A DNA stretch of 64,000 bases from Blastomyces gilchristii SLH14081. Taxonomy: Eukaryota; Ascomycota; Eurotiomycetes; Onygenales; Ajellomycetaceae. The position numbers and the translations under genes are program-made. Location of the stretch: NCBI RefSeq assembly GCF_000003855.2, contig NW_003101670.1, positions 1,099,705 through 1,163,704 of the forward strand, given 5' to 3'. Below are positions 12,000-25,584 of the stretch, one piece after another; within the stretch, counting starts at the first letter, position 1, and every line of letters starts with the position of its first letter. Under the pieces are notes generated by a model. It saw only the letters and a program-made list of their open reading frames with translations. It had not been told where the DNA came from and searched no databases.

Positions 12000-14900
12000 T
12001 CATTTTCATATAGCTGCTTGAGTTTCTGATAGAAAGTCTATTAAGTATTTAATTCCTGTCTCAGTTGAGAATAAGAATCTTATATTTAATTGATTTAGAT
12101 TATACTTCTCTTTCAATCTAGCTCTGAGACTATTGTATAATGCACAGTGCATTATAATATACTCAGAATTCTCATTTGCATTGCAGAATGAGCATTCTAT
12201 TAAGTTAAATCTATCATCAAATCTTTGTATATAAGATTTGAAATAGTCATGTCCTAGTTTCAGCTGTATTATAGATGAGAATATTTTCTTTTTACATTTA
12301 ATTGAACAAGATTTCCACTTGAGTTTTATTTCAAATCTTGAATAATATATACTCTTCTTTTGTTTCTGCCAGCTTTTATTTCACTTATCTAAACAAGATT
12401 CTTTTATTTTTCTCTTTATAAAAGACCAGGATATAATTTTTTGAATAGATCTGCTTAATTCTGCACTCTTTTTTGCAGCTGAATCAGCCAATTCATTGTC
12501 ATGAATATTCATATAAGCAGGAACTCAGTGCAGATGAATTATCAGCTTTGATATTCTTCTCTTTTGAATTTTCAAAACAGAGTTTAAGATCAGTTCAAGA
12601 TTTATTTAATCATTATGAATCTGACTATTTCTAAGTCTTTTTAAAGCAGCTTGACTATCAGAGAATATTCATATCTCTTTCAAACTATTTCCTCTTTTAT
12701 GAGATTTTATTTCAATGAGTTTGAAAGCTGTCACTATTATAAATAGTTCAGCATCAAAGACTTCAGATTCACAGTCTAGATTTCAGAAATCTGAGATAAA
12801 ATTGATATTATCTTCAGTATAAGCAATGTCTGCATCTAATCTATTCAAATTCTCATTTTTTGAGCTATCTGAATAAATCAGAATAGAGTCTTTTATATTG
12901 ATTGTAGAAATTCTCTTCAAATGCTGTTCATATTCTTTCTCTTTTAATAGTTCACTTATTTATAAGTCTATAAGAGATTCAAGCTTTTCTCTTCAGAGAG
13001 ATAACTTCTCATGATCAACTTTTTCAACATTTAAAGAAGAAAATTGATTTTTAATCAGAGAGTATAGTCTGTATAGTTAAGAAGTCATTTTCTTTGAAGA
13101 ATTATTTTCATTTCAATCAAGAAATCTATTTCAATTCAGTTCATTTCCAGAGTTAATTAATGAAAATGAAGAAGAGACTCTTTCTCTGATTATATGATTT
13201 GAGCTCATCTTTATAACTCTCAGAGCATAGTTCATACAGGTCTTTTTAAATCTAATAGCAGAAGAAGGAATTGATGCTTCAATTTTCATTACTTTAATAG
13301 AAGATGATTTGAATACTCTTAGAATTCTTCTCAAGACTCTGTTTTACAGACTTTGAAAGAGTTCAGTGAAATTTTCTTGATTATTTCATTAAACTTGAAC
13401 TTCATAATCAGCTACTGATGTAATACAGGTTATATATAACTGTCTCATAGCCTGAAAGAATAGATCTCTCTCTATATTTAATAGTCTGATTATGTTATTC
13501 AATAGTCTTTCTGCCTTGACAGTTCTTTGTTGAATGTGATATTTAAAATTCAACTTGAAGTTTAATCATACTTCTAATCATTTGATATTTATACTGAGTT
13601 TAATCTCTCTATTTAAAAGAGTTAGAGATAGTTCTTTCTCATTGAATTTAGAAAAGAAATGAATTAACTCAGTTTTATTCATATTAAATTGAATTTGATT
13701 GATATCTGCTTTAACAAAGATTTTCTTTACAGCTTCTTCAATTACTTTCAAATTCTCTTTGATAGTTTTTAAGCTGTAGACTAGATCAATATCATTCATA
13801 TAACTCAGAGATCACACTATTCTCATATTTCTATTTTTGAATAGATATGCAGTGTATATTGCAAATAACATGAGTGAGATTAGAGATTCTTATGATACTT
13901 CTATTTTTATCTCAGTCTTGTCTTATTTCATTTCATCAAAGAAAAGTTATATAATTCTTTTAAATATAAAACAGTTAACTCATTTTATTAGAGAAAGTGA
14001 TAGTTTTAACATCTTCAATATCTGAATTAACTTTGACTTTGAAATATAATCAAATGCTTCTTTTATATTAATAAAAACTGCAGTTGAGATCAGATCTTTA
14101 TACTTTGCTATTTGAATATTATGAATAACTGAGAGAACAGTGTCAATTGCAGAACACTGTTTTCTATCTCTCATTTATTCACTGAATAAAAGAGAATTAC
14201 TGATAGAGCTTATAAAAGATAGTTAAGTAGCTATTATCTTTTCTAAAATCTTTTCTAGACAGTTTAATAGAGATATTACTCTATATAACTTGAGAATTGA
14301 AGTTTTTCTATTAAATTTTGTAAGAATCACTTCAGTGACTTCTCTTCAGTATTCAGAATAATATTCATTTTTCAAGAGATTGAAAAATAGCTCAAAATAT
14401 TCATTCTTTAAGTAGAAGTATGTATTTTAAATAATTAAGTGATTAATTGAATCAGACTCTGCAGCAGTCTTAACTGAACTTGAGAAGATAGCTGACTCTA
14501 ATTCATCTTAAGTAAGATCAGGCTATTCGCAGTCATTTTCATTAATATAGTTGAGAAGTGATATATTCTCTTTCTCTGAATCTGAATCTGATGAGTTTTG
14601 AAAGAGAGTTCTTATAAAAGCTTGATATTTTTTCTCAAAAGAGTTTGCTGTATATAATTCATTCTGAAACTTATATTCTAAGATTGAAAGTTTTGCTACA
14701 CTTCTTGTTTTAGTATAGTTAAAAGCTTTAAAAACTTCTTTTTCTTATACTTCTTCAAGAAATTTATTTCAGCAGTCTGTTTTAGTTTTTTTAATATCTG
14801 AAAAATATTCATTTCTGACAGCTTTGAACTCTTTATCAGAAATTATATCATTCTTTCAATCTCTTCTAGTAGTAGTCAATTGTTTTCTTTTAGATGTGAT

Positions 14901-15842
14901 ATTCTCATTTCATCAAGATTTTGAATACTCAGAAGACTTTCTCTTTGAAATATTATCTTTAATACTTACTAGAATAATAGATGTAATGAGCTTCACTCTA
15001 TTCTTAAGCATTTTATTTGAGATATCTTGATCAGGATTTCAATACAGCTCACTCTATCTTTCAGATTTTAACAGTTTTATACTTTCTTCAACTGTCTTTC
15101 AGTCAGCTTTTTCAAAGTTAAACTGATTAGAGAGAAGAGGATTTTCACTCATTTATTTCTCACTTAGTTCAATATCAAATTGAATAATCTCATGATCTGA
15201 TTCTGATGTTTCATTTGAATTAATAAATCAGTTTACAAGTCTTTTTTCTATTAGATTTTATGATATGAAGATTAGATCTATAATAGATTTCTATTTCATA
15301 TCTTTTCTAAAGAATGTTTGATGTTACTACTCTTTTACATTCTGAATTTTATCAGAGATAATGTGCATTGAAATCTTCTGCAATTATAGAGTTTCTTAAT
15401 GAAGTTATATTCAGAAATTCTTTATTAATTGTTCAGATGTTATTATTTTTCTTTAATAACTTTTCATTATAGATATTTATAAGCTGTATAGTATCAAACT
15501 TATTCTCTTTATCTATAATATCACTCATCAGAATATCAGAGTCAGACATGATATTAAATCTTAGATTAAATTAATATCTTGATCTCTTTCTTTCATAGAT
15601 CACTACTCTTGACTTTATCTCAGACTTTTGAGATAAAAAGCAGTAGTAGCTTGAATGAGAAATGACATATTTTTACTCAGCATCAAAATTCAGCTTCTGA
15701 AGTAGTATAAAATCAACTTTTTATTCAAATACAATTTGAAGACAAGAATAAATACAAATTTAAGTTTCTATTCACATTATTTTAAATAAATGTGATTTTT
15801 GAAGAGTTTTAACTTTTTTTATTATTTTTGGTGGATATTCAT
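12000..15842 (-). pseudogene. LINE B ORF2 (endonuclease-RT-RNase H), degenerate
   Basis: Collinear with LINE C ORF2, reading leftward from the ATG complementary to 15840-15842 to the TGA at 12000-12002. Recognisable parts: RT motif A near 14060 (F-I-N-I-K-E-A-F-D-Y), RT motif C near 13790 (YMND-IDLVYS, first Asp of YxDD replaced), RNase H near 12500-12900, and the C-terminal Cys/His finger near 12190. It is about 69 bases shorter than LINE C's ORF2. Dozens of stops, mainly TGA at Trp codons. Non-functional. Confidence 0.82.
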
Positions 15843-15865
15843 ACTAAAAGAGAGTAGAGTAGAAT

Positions 15866-17467
15866 CTAATCACTATTATCAGATAGTAAATTATAACTAT
15901 TCTGAAAAGTAGAAATCTCAACTGCTTGTATTATATCTAGTTTATTATCAGAGTCATTTCTCAATTCTCTAATCTTAATAGAGATTTAAGAATTCAAATT
16001 CTGTTTACATTTAGCTGAAGAATTGAAGTTTGAAGATTTAAATAGTTAAGAGTTTCTTCTTTTTGAGCTTGCAGTTGTGAGTTTACTGACTTAACTATTC
16101 TCTTCAGTTCTAGATTTGCTTTGAGCTTCATCTTTTCTTCAGTTCTTTTGAGTTCTTGAAATAAACATATATTCTTTTAAGCTAGATGCATGTTTTTCTT
16201 TACAATTAGAGTATTTAAGCAGAGTATATTGATATATTTCATCTCTTTTTAAGCATGTTTTATATTTATACTCACTAGTTTTATAATCTCTGATACAGAA
16301 TACATATTTTGAGTCTCTGAAATAAGAGATTACAAAGTATCTATATCTTTGACAGTTTAAACACTGTGTTTGAGCTTTGAGATTCATTCTTGAGTCTTTG
16401 TATTCATGAACTCTCATTTTCAAATCTACTACTCTTACTTCAGAGATCTTTGACTGTTCAAGTGTTTTTATATATACTAGAACAGAGACATTTCTTCTGT
16501 TTTATCTGAACTCAATTGAATTTAGTTATATAGACTCTTTTCTCAGTTGAATAGAGTTGTATTCTTCTAATTCATTTTTGAGAAGTAGTATTTCTTCTTC
16601 ACAGTCAAAAATTTCAACTGAAATATTATAAAGAATGAATTTATCTCACTTTTCATCTCTCTCAGATAGAATTATTGTGTTTAGCAAAGATTCTACTGCT
16701 GATTTTCAGAGATTCTTATTCTGAATAAGGAATTCTGCACTAAATTCAGACATTGTAGTCAGAATGATAGAGTTTTCAAAGAAGAATGACTCAATTAAAG
16801 CTATAACTGATTTTTGAACTTTAATATCAGTTATTAACTGAGAAAAGAACTGCTGATTAATTTCATTTCTGATTCTGAAAATAAGATTTGAGTTTAGCTT
16901 GTTTCTTTATAAGATGTTCTAGTTTAAGACTTTGAGAATAAGTCTTCTATTTCTGAAGATTTGAAAGTTTTTCTTCTTTTACATTTTTTTCTTCACTTTT
17001 CTATCAATAGAAGTATAAGCATTATTCTTCTCAGTTTTCTCAGGATTTTGAGCATGTTTTGAGATAGTAAATTTAGAGATAGCAGATTCAGCTGCTTAAG
17101 CATATGTTTTCTTCTGATTTAAAGAAGAAGAAGAAGTAGAAAAGAAGAAAGAAGAGTAAGATGAGAAGTCAGTGATTATACTAGGAATTTTCAATGTTTT
17201 TTAAACTGTGTTTGAAATTCTAAGTTTAAACTTGATCATCTTCTGTAGTTGTCTAGTCTGAGTATGAAGAATTAACAGAACTTCTTCATTCATCTCACTC
17301 AGATACTACTTTTTAAGAATCTTGCTTACTTTTTCAAGTGTCTGTATTTCAAGAACTTATTATTTCTCTATTTCTTCTTTCTTTCTTCTCTTCAGAATTT
17401 CAATCTCAGAAATAGTATTTAAGAAAGCATCTTTTTTCACATTAACTGAGTGTATTTTTAAACTTAT
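15866..17467 (-). pseudogene. LINE B ORF1 (gag-like RNA-binding protein), degenerate
   Basis: 534 codons in one frame, ending at the TAG complementary to 15866-15868. The start codon is mutated (ATG to ATA at 17465-17467). The zinc-finger region lies at about 16150-16360 (C-L-N-C-Q-R-Y, then C-x2-C-H-type knuckles). At about 15926 this copy has CAA where LINE C has TAA. The true end of ORF1 is therefore the downstream TAG, and LINE C's stop at 40712-40714 is mutational. Confidence 0.8.
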
Positions 17468-18499
17468 TATTTTCACTCAATGAAAAGTTGATCAGACTGT
17501 TTCAATTAAGATATATATTGAACTCTTTTAAAAAGTTAATCAGACTATTTCAATTAAGAGATTTCTAAGTCTGTTTTCAATTGAAAAGTTGATTAGACTG
17601 TTTCAAAAGAAGAATAAAAGACTTTTATATATAAAATATCTGATTTTTTTCACACTAGTTCAGTAACTAGATTAGATTTTTAAAGAGAATCTAATAAACT
17701 AAAATTAATTTTTAAGATAAATCAATAAAATCTTTACAATCTCTTTCTTGAGATACAGTGAGAAAAAGTATGATATTAATTGATAATAAATCAGATAATA
17801 TGACAGTTTTTGAGAGAAAAACTGACAAAAAATAAATCAATTTTTTACAGAGAAATTGATTAAAACTATTCAATTTTATTCTAAATTATTCAATTCTTCT
17901 CACACAACAAGTGTGCAACTCAAATCAGTTAATAAAGAGTGTAAAAAAGAATTAAGTATTAATAAAAGCTCTTCAGTCACTGAAAAAGTAATTCTTACTT
18001 AAAAGAATATGAAATTATGATAGAAAACAGCTCTGTTTTTAATTATTTGTAAGAATATTGTATAAAACTCAGAGAAAAACATCTTACTTTTTCAAGAGAA
18101 GTAAAAAACTATTTCTAAGATCTTTTTTTTTTTGCATTAACTGCTGCAGAAGAATGAGATAGAAACTGCTAAGATATTTCCTACTATATACTCTCTATCA
18201 AGACTTTCCCTCTTCAGAGTCTTGATATTATAGAGAATATAAGTCTGTTTCTATATAATAATATAAATATTGTCAGCAGAATGTAGAGAAACTGATTATT
18301 TATATCTTAAAATAAAAGACTTTGTCAATGATTATATCAATATAGAGTTAATTCTCAAATTTAATAGAAATCTAGTGTTGCTGTTCTCAATCTCTTGCAG
18401 AATCTATTGAATATTGAGATATTAAAACTAGATTTAATATATCTCACTGTGCAGGGATCAAAGGCTCAGTCAGACCTTGAAGTATACTGATTTTATAGT

Positions 18500-19124
18500 T
18501 GTTATATCTGCCAATTATGTATCAAATACAGTTGCTGAGGTATCTTTTTGTACTTTTCTGCTGGGGATGGGCCAGATTGAGAGAGGTGATACAAGGGTGA
18601 GACTTGGCATTGATGTCTAGATACACTGAAGACAGACTGTAGAGATTGCACTTCAGAAGTGACTGTTGATTATATGCTTGATATTATCACTGAGATATCT
18701 TTTTGTATTTTTCTGCTGGGGATGAGCCAGATTAGAAAGGGCGGTATGAGGGTGAGACTTGGCATTGATGTTTTGAAACATCAAAGATGGACAGGGTTTT
18801 CGTGGAGGTCACTCCTCAGATATCTCCACAACTACAGATCAGAGATCTTCCAAAATTGAGAAGATTGGCACATATGGCTAGATCTCTTCACCTTACAATT
18901 TGTATGGCAATTTGGCCCGGGGTTGTGGTGTGGTAGGGGAGAATGGGGGATAATCCCACACAGGAGTTTCGAACAACGTCTGGTTCACATTTGGCTGGAT
19001 AACTCCACCACCACACGGGGTATGCGGTCGGCGATGGGGTCAAAATGCTCGTATGATCGAGGGCTTTTTGATGAATCTATCGGCGGGTTCTTATTCGAAA
19101 AATCGAGCGAGTTCGTGGTGGAGC
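18500..19124 (-). repeat. LINE B 5' UTR: GC-rich block plus two tandem monomers
   Basis: The reverse complement matches 10336-10975 of LINE A, including both ~115-bp monomer cores (about 18525-18640 and 18665-18785) joined by the CACTTCTGAAGTGC-type linker (about 18640-18660). 18780-19124 is GC-rich and little mutated, although the neighbouring ORF1 is strongly mutated. Sense and antisense frames across it are broken here, so no protein is claimed. Confidence 0.7.
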
Positions 19125-19634
19125 AGTTAAAACAGATCTTTGTTGTCTGTTCATATCAGCTTAGAATTAGTAACTGATTTGAGTTGCACACTTGTTGTGT
19201 GAGGAGAATTGAATGATTTAGAATAAAATTGAATAGTTTTAATCAATTTCTCTGCAAAAAATTGACTTATTTTTTGTCAGTTTTTCTCTCAAAAACTGTC
19301 ATATTATCTGATTTATTATTAATTGATATTATACTTTTTCTCACTGTATCCCAAGAAAGAGATTATAAAGATTTTATTAATTTATCTCAAAAATTAATTT
19401 TAGTTTATTAGATTCTCTTCAAAAATCTAACCTAGTTACTGAACTAGTGTGAAAAAAATCAGATATTTTATACATAAAAGTCTTTTATTCTTCTTTTGAA
19501 ACAGTCTAATCAACTTTTCAATTGAAAACAGACTTAGAAATCTCTTAATTGAAACAGTCTGATCAACTTTTCAAAAGAGTTTAATATATATCTCAATTAA
19601 AACAGTCTGATCAACTTTTCATTGAGTGAGAATA

Positions 19635-21236
19635 ATGAGTTCAAAAATACACTCAGTTAATATGAAAAAAGATGCTTTCTCAAATACTATTTCTAAGATT
19701 GAAATTCTGAAGAGAAGAAAGAAAGAAGAAATAGAGAAATAACAAGTTCTTGAAATACAGAAACTTAAAAAAGTAAGCAAGATTCTTGAAAAGCAGTATC
19801 TGAGTGAGATGAATAAAGAAGTTCTGTTAATTCTTCATACTCAGACTAGACAACTATAGAAGATGATCAAGTTCAAACTTAGAATTTCAAACACAGTTTA
19901 AAAAATATTGAAAATTTCTAGTATAATCACTGACTTCTTATCTTACTCTTCTTTCTCTTTTTCTACTTCTTCTTCTTCTTTGAATTAGAATAAAACATAT
20001 GCTTAAGCAGCTGAATCTGCTGTCTCTAAATCTACTATCTCAAAATATGCTTAAAATCCTGAGAAAACTGAGAAGAATAATACTCATACTTCTATTTATA
20101 AAAAAGTGAAGAAAAAAATGCAAAGGAAGAAAAACTTTCAAATCTTCAGAAATAGAAGACTTATTCTCAAAGTCTCAAATCAGGATATCTTACAAAGAAA
20201 CAAGCTAAACTTAAATCTCATTTTCAGAATCAGAAATGAAATTAATAAGCAGTTCTTTTCTCAGTTGATAACTGATATTGAAGTTCAAAAATCAGTTATA
20301 GCTTCAATTGAGTCATTCTTCTTTGAAAACTCTATCATTCTGACTATAATGCCTGAATTCAGTGCAGAATTTCTTATTCAGAATAAGAATCTCTGAAAAT
20401 CAGCAGTAGAATCTTTATTAAACATAATAATTCTATCTGAGAGAGATGAAAAGTGAGATAAATTCATTCTTTATAATATTTCAGTTGAAATTTTTAACTG
20501 TGAAGAAGAAATACTACTTCTTAAAAAGAAATTAGAAGAATACAACTCTATTTAACTGAGAAAAGAGCCTATATAACTAAATTCAATTGAGTTCAGACAA
20601 AGTAGAAGAAATGTCTTTGTTCTAGTATATATAAAGACACTTGAATAGTCAAAGATCTCTGAAGTAAGAGTAGCAGATTTGAAAATGAGAGTTCATAAAT
20701 ACAAAGACTTAAGAATGAATCTCAAAGCTCAAACACAGTGTTCAAATTGTCAGAGATATGAATACTTTATAATCTTCTATTTCAGAGACTCAAAATATAC
20801 ATTCTATATTAGAGATCATAAAACTAGTAAGTATAAATGTAAAACATGCTTAAAAAGAGATAAAATATATCAATATACTCTGCTTAAATGCTCTAATTGC
20901 AAAGAAAAACATGCATCTAGCTCAAAAGAATGTATATTTACTTCAAGAACTCAAAAGAACTGAAGAAAAGATGAAGCTTAAAATAAATCTAGAACTGAAG
21001 AGAATAGTCAAGTCAGTAAACTCACAACTATAAGCTTAAAAAGAAGAAACTCTCAACTATCTAAATCTTCAAACTTCAATTCTTCAGTTAAATATAAATA
21101 GAATTTGAATTCTTAAACTTCTATTAAGATTAGAGAATTAAGAAATGACTCTGATAATAAACTAGATATAATATAAGCAGTTGAGATTTCTACTTTTCAG
21201 AATAGTTATAATCTACTATCTAATAATAGTGATTAG
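19635..21236 (+). pseudogene. LINE A ORF1 (gag-like), degenerate
   Basis: Starts at ATG 19635 (context AATAATGAGTTC, as in LINE C) and ends at TAG 21234-21236, 534 codons, the same length as in LINE B. The product would bind LINE RNA. A polar, Lys/Glu-rich N-terminus precedes a Ser-rich stretch (about 19940-19990). Knuckles at about 20740-20950 include C-x2-C-x4-(Y)-x4-(Y/F), with Cys or His lost to mutation, and an intact CSNCKEKHASSSKEC near 20894. Many TAA and TAG stops lie at former Gln codons. Confidence 0.82.
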
Positions 21237-21259
21237 ATTCTACTCTACTCTCTTTTAGT

Positions 21260-24200
21260 AGGAATATATGATAAAAATAACAAAAAAAGTTTAAAAACTC
21301 TTTAAAAATCATATTTATTCAAAATAATGTGAATAGAAACTCAAATTATATTTATTCTTATCTTTAAATTATGTTTGAATAAAAAGTTGATTTTATACTG
21401 CTTCAGAAGCTGAATTTTGATGCTGAGTAAAAATATATCATTTCTCATTCAAGCTACTACTGCTTTATATCTCAAAAGTCTGAGATAAAGTCAAGAGTAG
21501 TGATCTATGAAAGAAAGAGATCAAGATATTAATTTAATCTAAGATTTGATATCATGTCTGACTCTGATATTCTGATGAGTGATATTATAGATAAAGAGAA
21601 TGAGTTTAATACTATACAGCTTATAAATATCTATAATGAAAAATCATTGAAGAAAAATAATAATATCTGAACAATTGATAGAGAGTTTCTGAATATAACT
21701 TTATTAAGAAACTCTATAATTGTAGAAGATTTCAATACATATTATCTCTGATGAAATTCAGAATGCAAAAGAGCAGTAAAAGTTGATAATTTGTTTAAAT
21801 GAATCTTTAAGTATTTAATAGATTTAGTTAACAAGTCTGATTAATAAACATTCTTTAGAAAAGACATGAAACAGAAATCTATTATAGATCTAATCTTTAT
21901 ATCATAAAATCTAATGAAAAAAAGACTTGTAAACTGATTTATTGATTTAAATGAGACATTAGAATCAGATCATGAGATTATTCAATTTAATATTAAAATG
22001 AGTGAGAAATAAATGAGTGAAAACTCTCTTCTCTCTAATTAGTTTAACTTTGAAAAGCTGACTGAAAGACAGTTAAAGAAAGTATAAAACTATTAAAATC
22101 TGAAAGACAGAGTGAGCTATATTGAAATCCCGGTCAAGATATCTTAAATAAAATGCTTGAGAATAGAGTAAAGCTCATTACATCTATTATTCTAATAAGT
22201 GTTAAAGATAATATTTCAAAGAGAAAGTCTTCTGAGTATTCAAAATCTTAATAAAATGAGAATATCACATTTAAAAGAAAGCAATTGACTACTGCTAGAA
22301 GAGATTGAAAGAATGATATAATTTCTGATAAAGACTTCAAAACTGTCAGAAATGAATATTTTTCAGATATTAAAAGAGCTAAAACAGACTGCTGAAATAA
22401 ATTTCTTAAAGAAGTATAAGAAAAGAAAGTTTTTAAAGCTTTTAACTATACTAAAACAAGAAGTATAGCAAAACTTTCAATCTTAGAATATGAGTTTCAG
22501 AATGAATCATATACAGCAAACTCTTTTGAGAAAAAATGTTAAGCTTTTATAAGAACTCTCTTTCAAAACTTATCAGATTCAGTTACAGAGAAAGAGAATA
22601 TATCACTTCTTAACTATATTGATAAAAATGACTGAGAATGGCCTGATCTTACTCAAGATAAATTAGAGTCAGCTATCTTCTCAAGTTCAGTTAAAACTGC
22701 TGCAGAGCCTGATTCAATTAATCACTTGATTATTTAAAATACATACTTCTGGTTAAAGAATGAATATTTTGAGCTCTTTTTCAATCTCTTGAAAAATGAA
22801 TATTATTCTGAATGCTGAATAGAAGTCACTGAAGTGATTCTTATAAAAGCTAATAGAAAAACTTCAATTTCTAAGTTATATAGAGTAATATCTCTATTGA
22901 ACTGTCTAGAAAAGATTTTAGAAAAGATAATAGCTACTTAACTATCTTTTATAAGCTCTATTAGTAATTCTCTTTTATTCAGTGAATAAATGAAAGATAG
23001 AAAACAGTGTTCTGTAATTGACACTGTTCTCTCAGTTATTCATGATATTTAAATAGCAAAACATGAAGATATGGTCTCAACTGCAGTTTTTATTGATATA
23101 AAAGAAGTATTTAATCATATTTCAAAGTCAAAGTTAATTCAGATATTGAAGATATTAAAACTGTCACTTTCTCTAATAAAATGAATTAACTGTTTTATAT
23201 CTAAAAGAATTATACAACTTTTCTTTGATAGAATAAAACAAGATAAGACTGAGATAAAAATAGAAGTACTGTAAGAATCTTCAATCTCACTCATTTTATT
23301 TGTAATATACACTGCATATCTATTTAAAAATAGAAATATGAGAATAGTACAATCTTTAAGTTATATGAATGATATTGATCTAGTCTACAGCTCAAAAACT
23401 ATTAAAGAGAATTTGAAAGTGATTGAAGAAGCTGTAAAGAAAATCTTTATTAGAGCAGATATCAATTAAATTCAATTTAATATGAATAAAACTGAGTTAA
23501 TTCATTTCTTTTCTAAATTCAATGAGAAAGAACTATCTCTAACTCTTTTAAATAGAGAGATTAAACTCAGTGTAAATATCAAATGATTAGAAGTATGATT
23601 AAACTCTAAGTTGAATTTTAAATATCATATTCAACAAAGAACTGTGAAGACAGAAAGACTATTAAACAACATAATCAGACTATTAAATACAGAGAGAGAT
23701 CTATTCTTTCAGACTATGAGACAGTTATATATAGCCTGTATTACATCAGTAGCTGATTATGAAGTTCAAGTTTGATGAAATAATTAAGAGAATTTCACTG
23801 AACTCTTTCAAAGTCTGTAAAATAGAGTCTTGAGAAGAATTCTGAAAGCATTTAAATTATCTTCTATTAAAGAAATAAAAATTGAAGCTTCAATTTCTTC
23901 TTCTACTATTAGATTTGAAAAGGCCTGTATGAACTATGCTCTGAGAGTTATAAAGATAATCTTAAATTATATAATCAGAGAAAGAGTCTCTTCTTCATTT
24001 TCATTAATTAACTCTGAAAATGAACTGAATTAAAATAGATTTCTTGATTGAAATGAAAATAATTCTTCAAAGAAAATGTCTTCTCAACTGTACAGATCAT
24101 ACTCTCTGATTAAAAATCAATTTTCTTCTTTAAATGTTGAAAAAGTTGATCATGAGAAGTTATCTCTCTGAAGAGAAAAGCTTGAATCTCTTATAAACTT

Positions 24201-25164
24201 GTAAATAAGTGAACTATCTAAAGAGAAAGAATATGAACAGTATTTAAAGAGAATTTCTACAATCAATATAAAAGACTCTATTCTGATTTATTCAGATGAC
24301 TTAAAAAATAAGAATTTGAATAGATTAGACACAGACATTGCTTATTCTGAAGATAATATCAATTTTATCTCAGATTTCTGAAATTTAGACTGTGAATCTG
24401 AAGTCTTTGATACTGAACTATTTGTAATAGTGAAAGCTTTCAAACTCATTGAAATAAAATCTTATAAAAGAGAAAATAGTTTGAAAGAGATATGAATATT
24501 CTCTGATAGTCAAGCTGCTTTAAAAAGACTTCAAAATAGTTAGATTTATAATAATCAAATGAATCTTGAACTGATCTTAAACTCTGTTTTGAAAATTCAA
24601 AAGAGAAGAATATCAAAGCTAATAATTCATCTACACTGAGTTTCTGCTCATATGAATATTCATGATAATGAATTGGCTGATTCAGCTGTAAAAAAGAGTG
24701 CAGAATTAAGCAGATCTACTCAGAAAATTATGTTCTGATCTTTTATAAAGAGAAAAATAAAAGAATCTTATTTAGACAAGTGAAATGAAAGCTGATAGAA
24801 ATAAAAGAAGAGTGTATATTATTCAAGATTTGAAATAAAACTCAAGTGAAAATCTTGTTTAATTAAATATAAAAAGAAAATATTCTCATCTATAATACAG
24901 CTGAAACTAGAATATGACTATTTCAAATCTTATACACAAAGATTTGATGATAGATTTGACTCAATAGAATGCTTATTCTGCAATGCAAATGAGAATTCTG
25001 ATTATATTATAATATACTGTGTATTATACAACAGTCTCAGAGCCAGATTGAAAGAGAAGTATGATCTAAATCAATTAAATATGAGATTCTTATTCTCAAC
25101 TGAGACAGAAATTAAATACTTAATAGACTTTCTATCAAAAACTCAAGCAGCTATAAGAAAATGA
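21260..25164 (+). pseudogene. LINE A ORF2 (endonuclease-RT-RNase H), degenerate
   Basis: Collinear with LINE C ORF2. The start ATG has become AGG (about 21260). Visible parts: endonuclease block (V-E-D-F-N-T near 21720, mutated from G-D-F-N-A), RT motif A near 23095 (F-I-D-I-K-E-V-F-N), RT motif C near 23365 (YMND-IDLVYS), and RNase H with S-D-S-Q-A-A near 24515 and H-x-H-D-N-E-L-A-D near 24660. It ends at TGA 25162-25164. The length is not a multiple of three against LINE C, so small indels exist as well as stops. Confidence 0.82.
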
Positions 25165-25584
25165 CTAAATTCAGAAATATCTGAATATAAAGAGAAGGAA
25201 ATCAATCAGATATAGTCTGTTAAAACAGCTATATACTATCTTTTAATAATTTATTTTGTTACAGTCTCTCTTTACTTTATCTTTTTCTTTCAATTTCTTT
25301 CTTTCTATCTATTTAATGTGTCTATCTTTAAGACTGTGTTCTCTTTTCCTTTGTCATGATATTGTTAAATGATTTCAAAGTATCAGAAGATGTTAAAATA
25401 CTGCAATTTGTAAACAGTTTTTATATTCTGAGCTGGAATTTTCTGATTTTACATATCTGAAATTGATGAATGTATAATAGTTAACTTTACAGATATAGGA
25501 AAAACCCTGAGAACTAAAAGTTCTCAGGTAGATGTCATAGTCTCTGACTGCATACATCTATAATTAAAGAATAATAATAATAAT

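Larger units (their letters stand above)
11577..19171 (-). mobile_element. LINE B, full length, inserted antisense into LINE A
   Basis: On the plus strand this starts with the complement of the tail, (ATT)n at 11577-11594, and ends with the element's 5' end near 19124. A perfect 14-bp target duplication, AACTGATTTGAGTT, flanks it (11563-11576 and 19172-19185) and falls inside LINE A's 5' UTR. It carries ORF2 at 12000-15842 and ORF1 at 15866-17467. The 47 bases between the conserved 5' start (19124) and the TSD match neither other LINE copy, possibly 5'-end additions made during integration. Heavily RIP-mutated. Confidence 0.93.
10336..25584 (+). mobile_element. LINE A (Tad/I-like non-LTR retrotransposon), split by LINE B
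   Basis: The 5' part is 10336-11576 and the 3' part 19186-25584; LINE B and one copy of its TSD lie between. The unsplit element would be about 7.6 kb, full length by comparison with LINE C. Order: GC-rich 5' UTR, ORF1 (19635-21236), ORF2 (about 21260-25164), 3' UTR and an (AAT)n tail at 25570-25584. I did not find a clear target duplication for this copy. Both ORFs are heavily mutated, more so than in LINE C. Confidence 0.88.
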
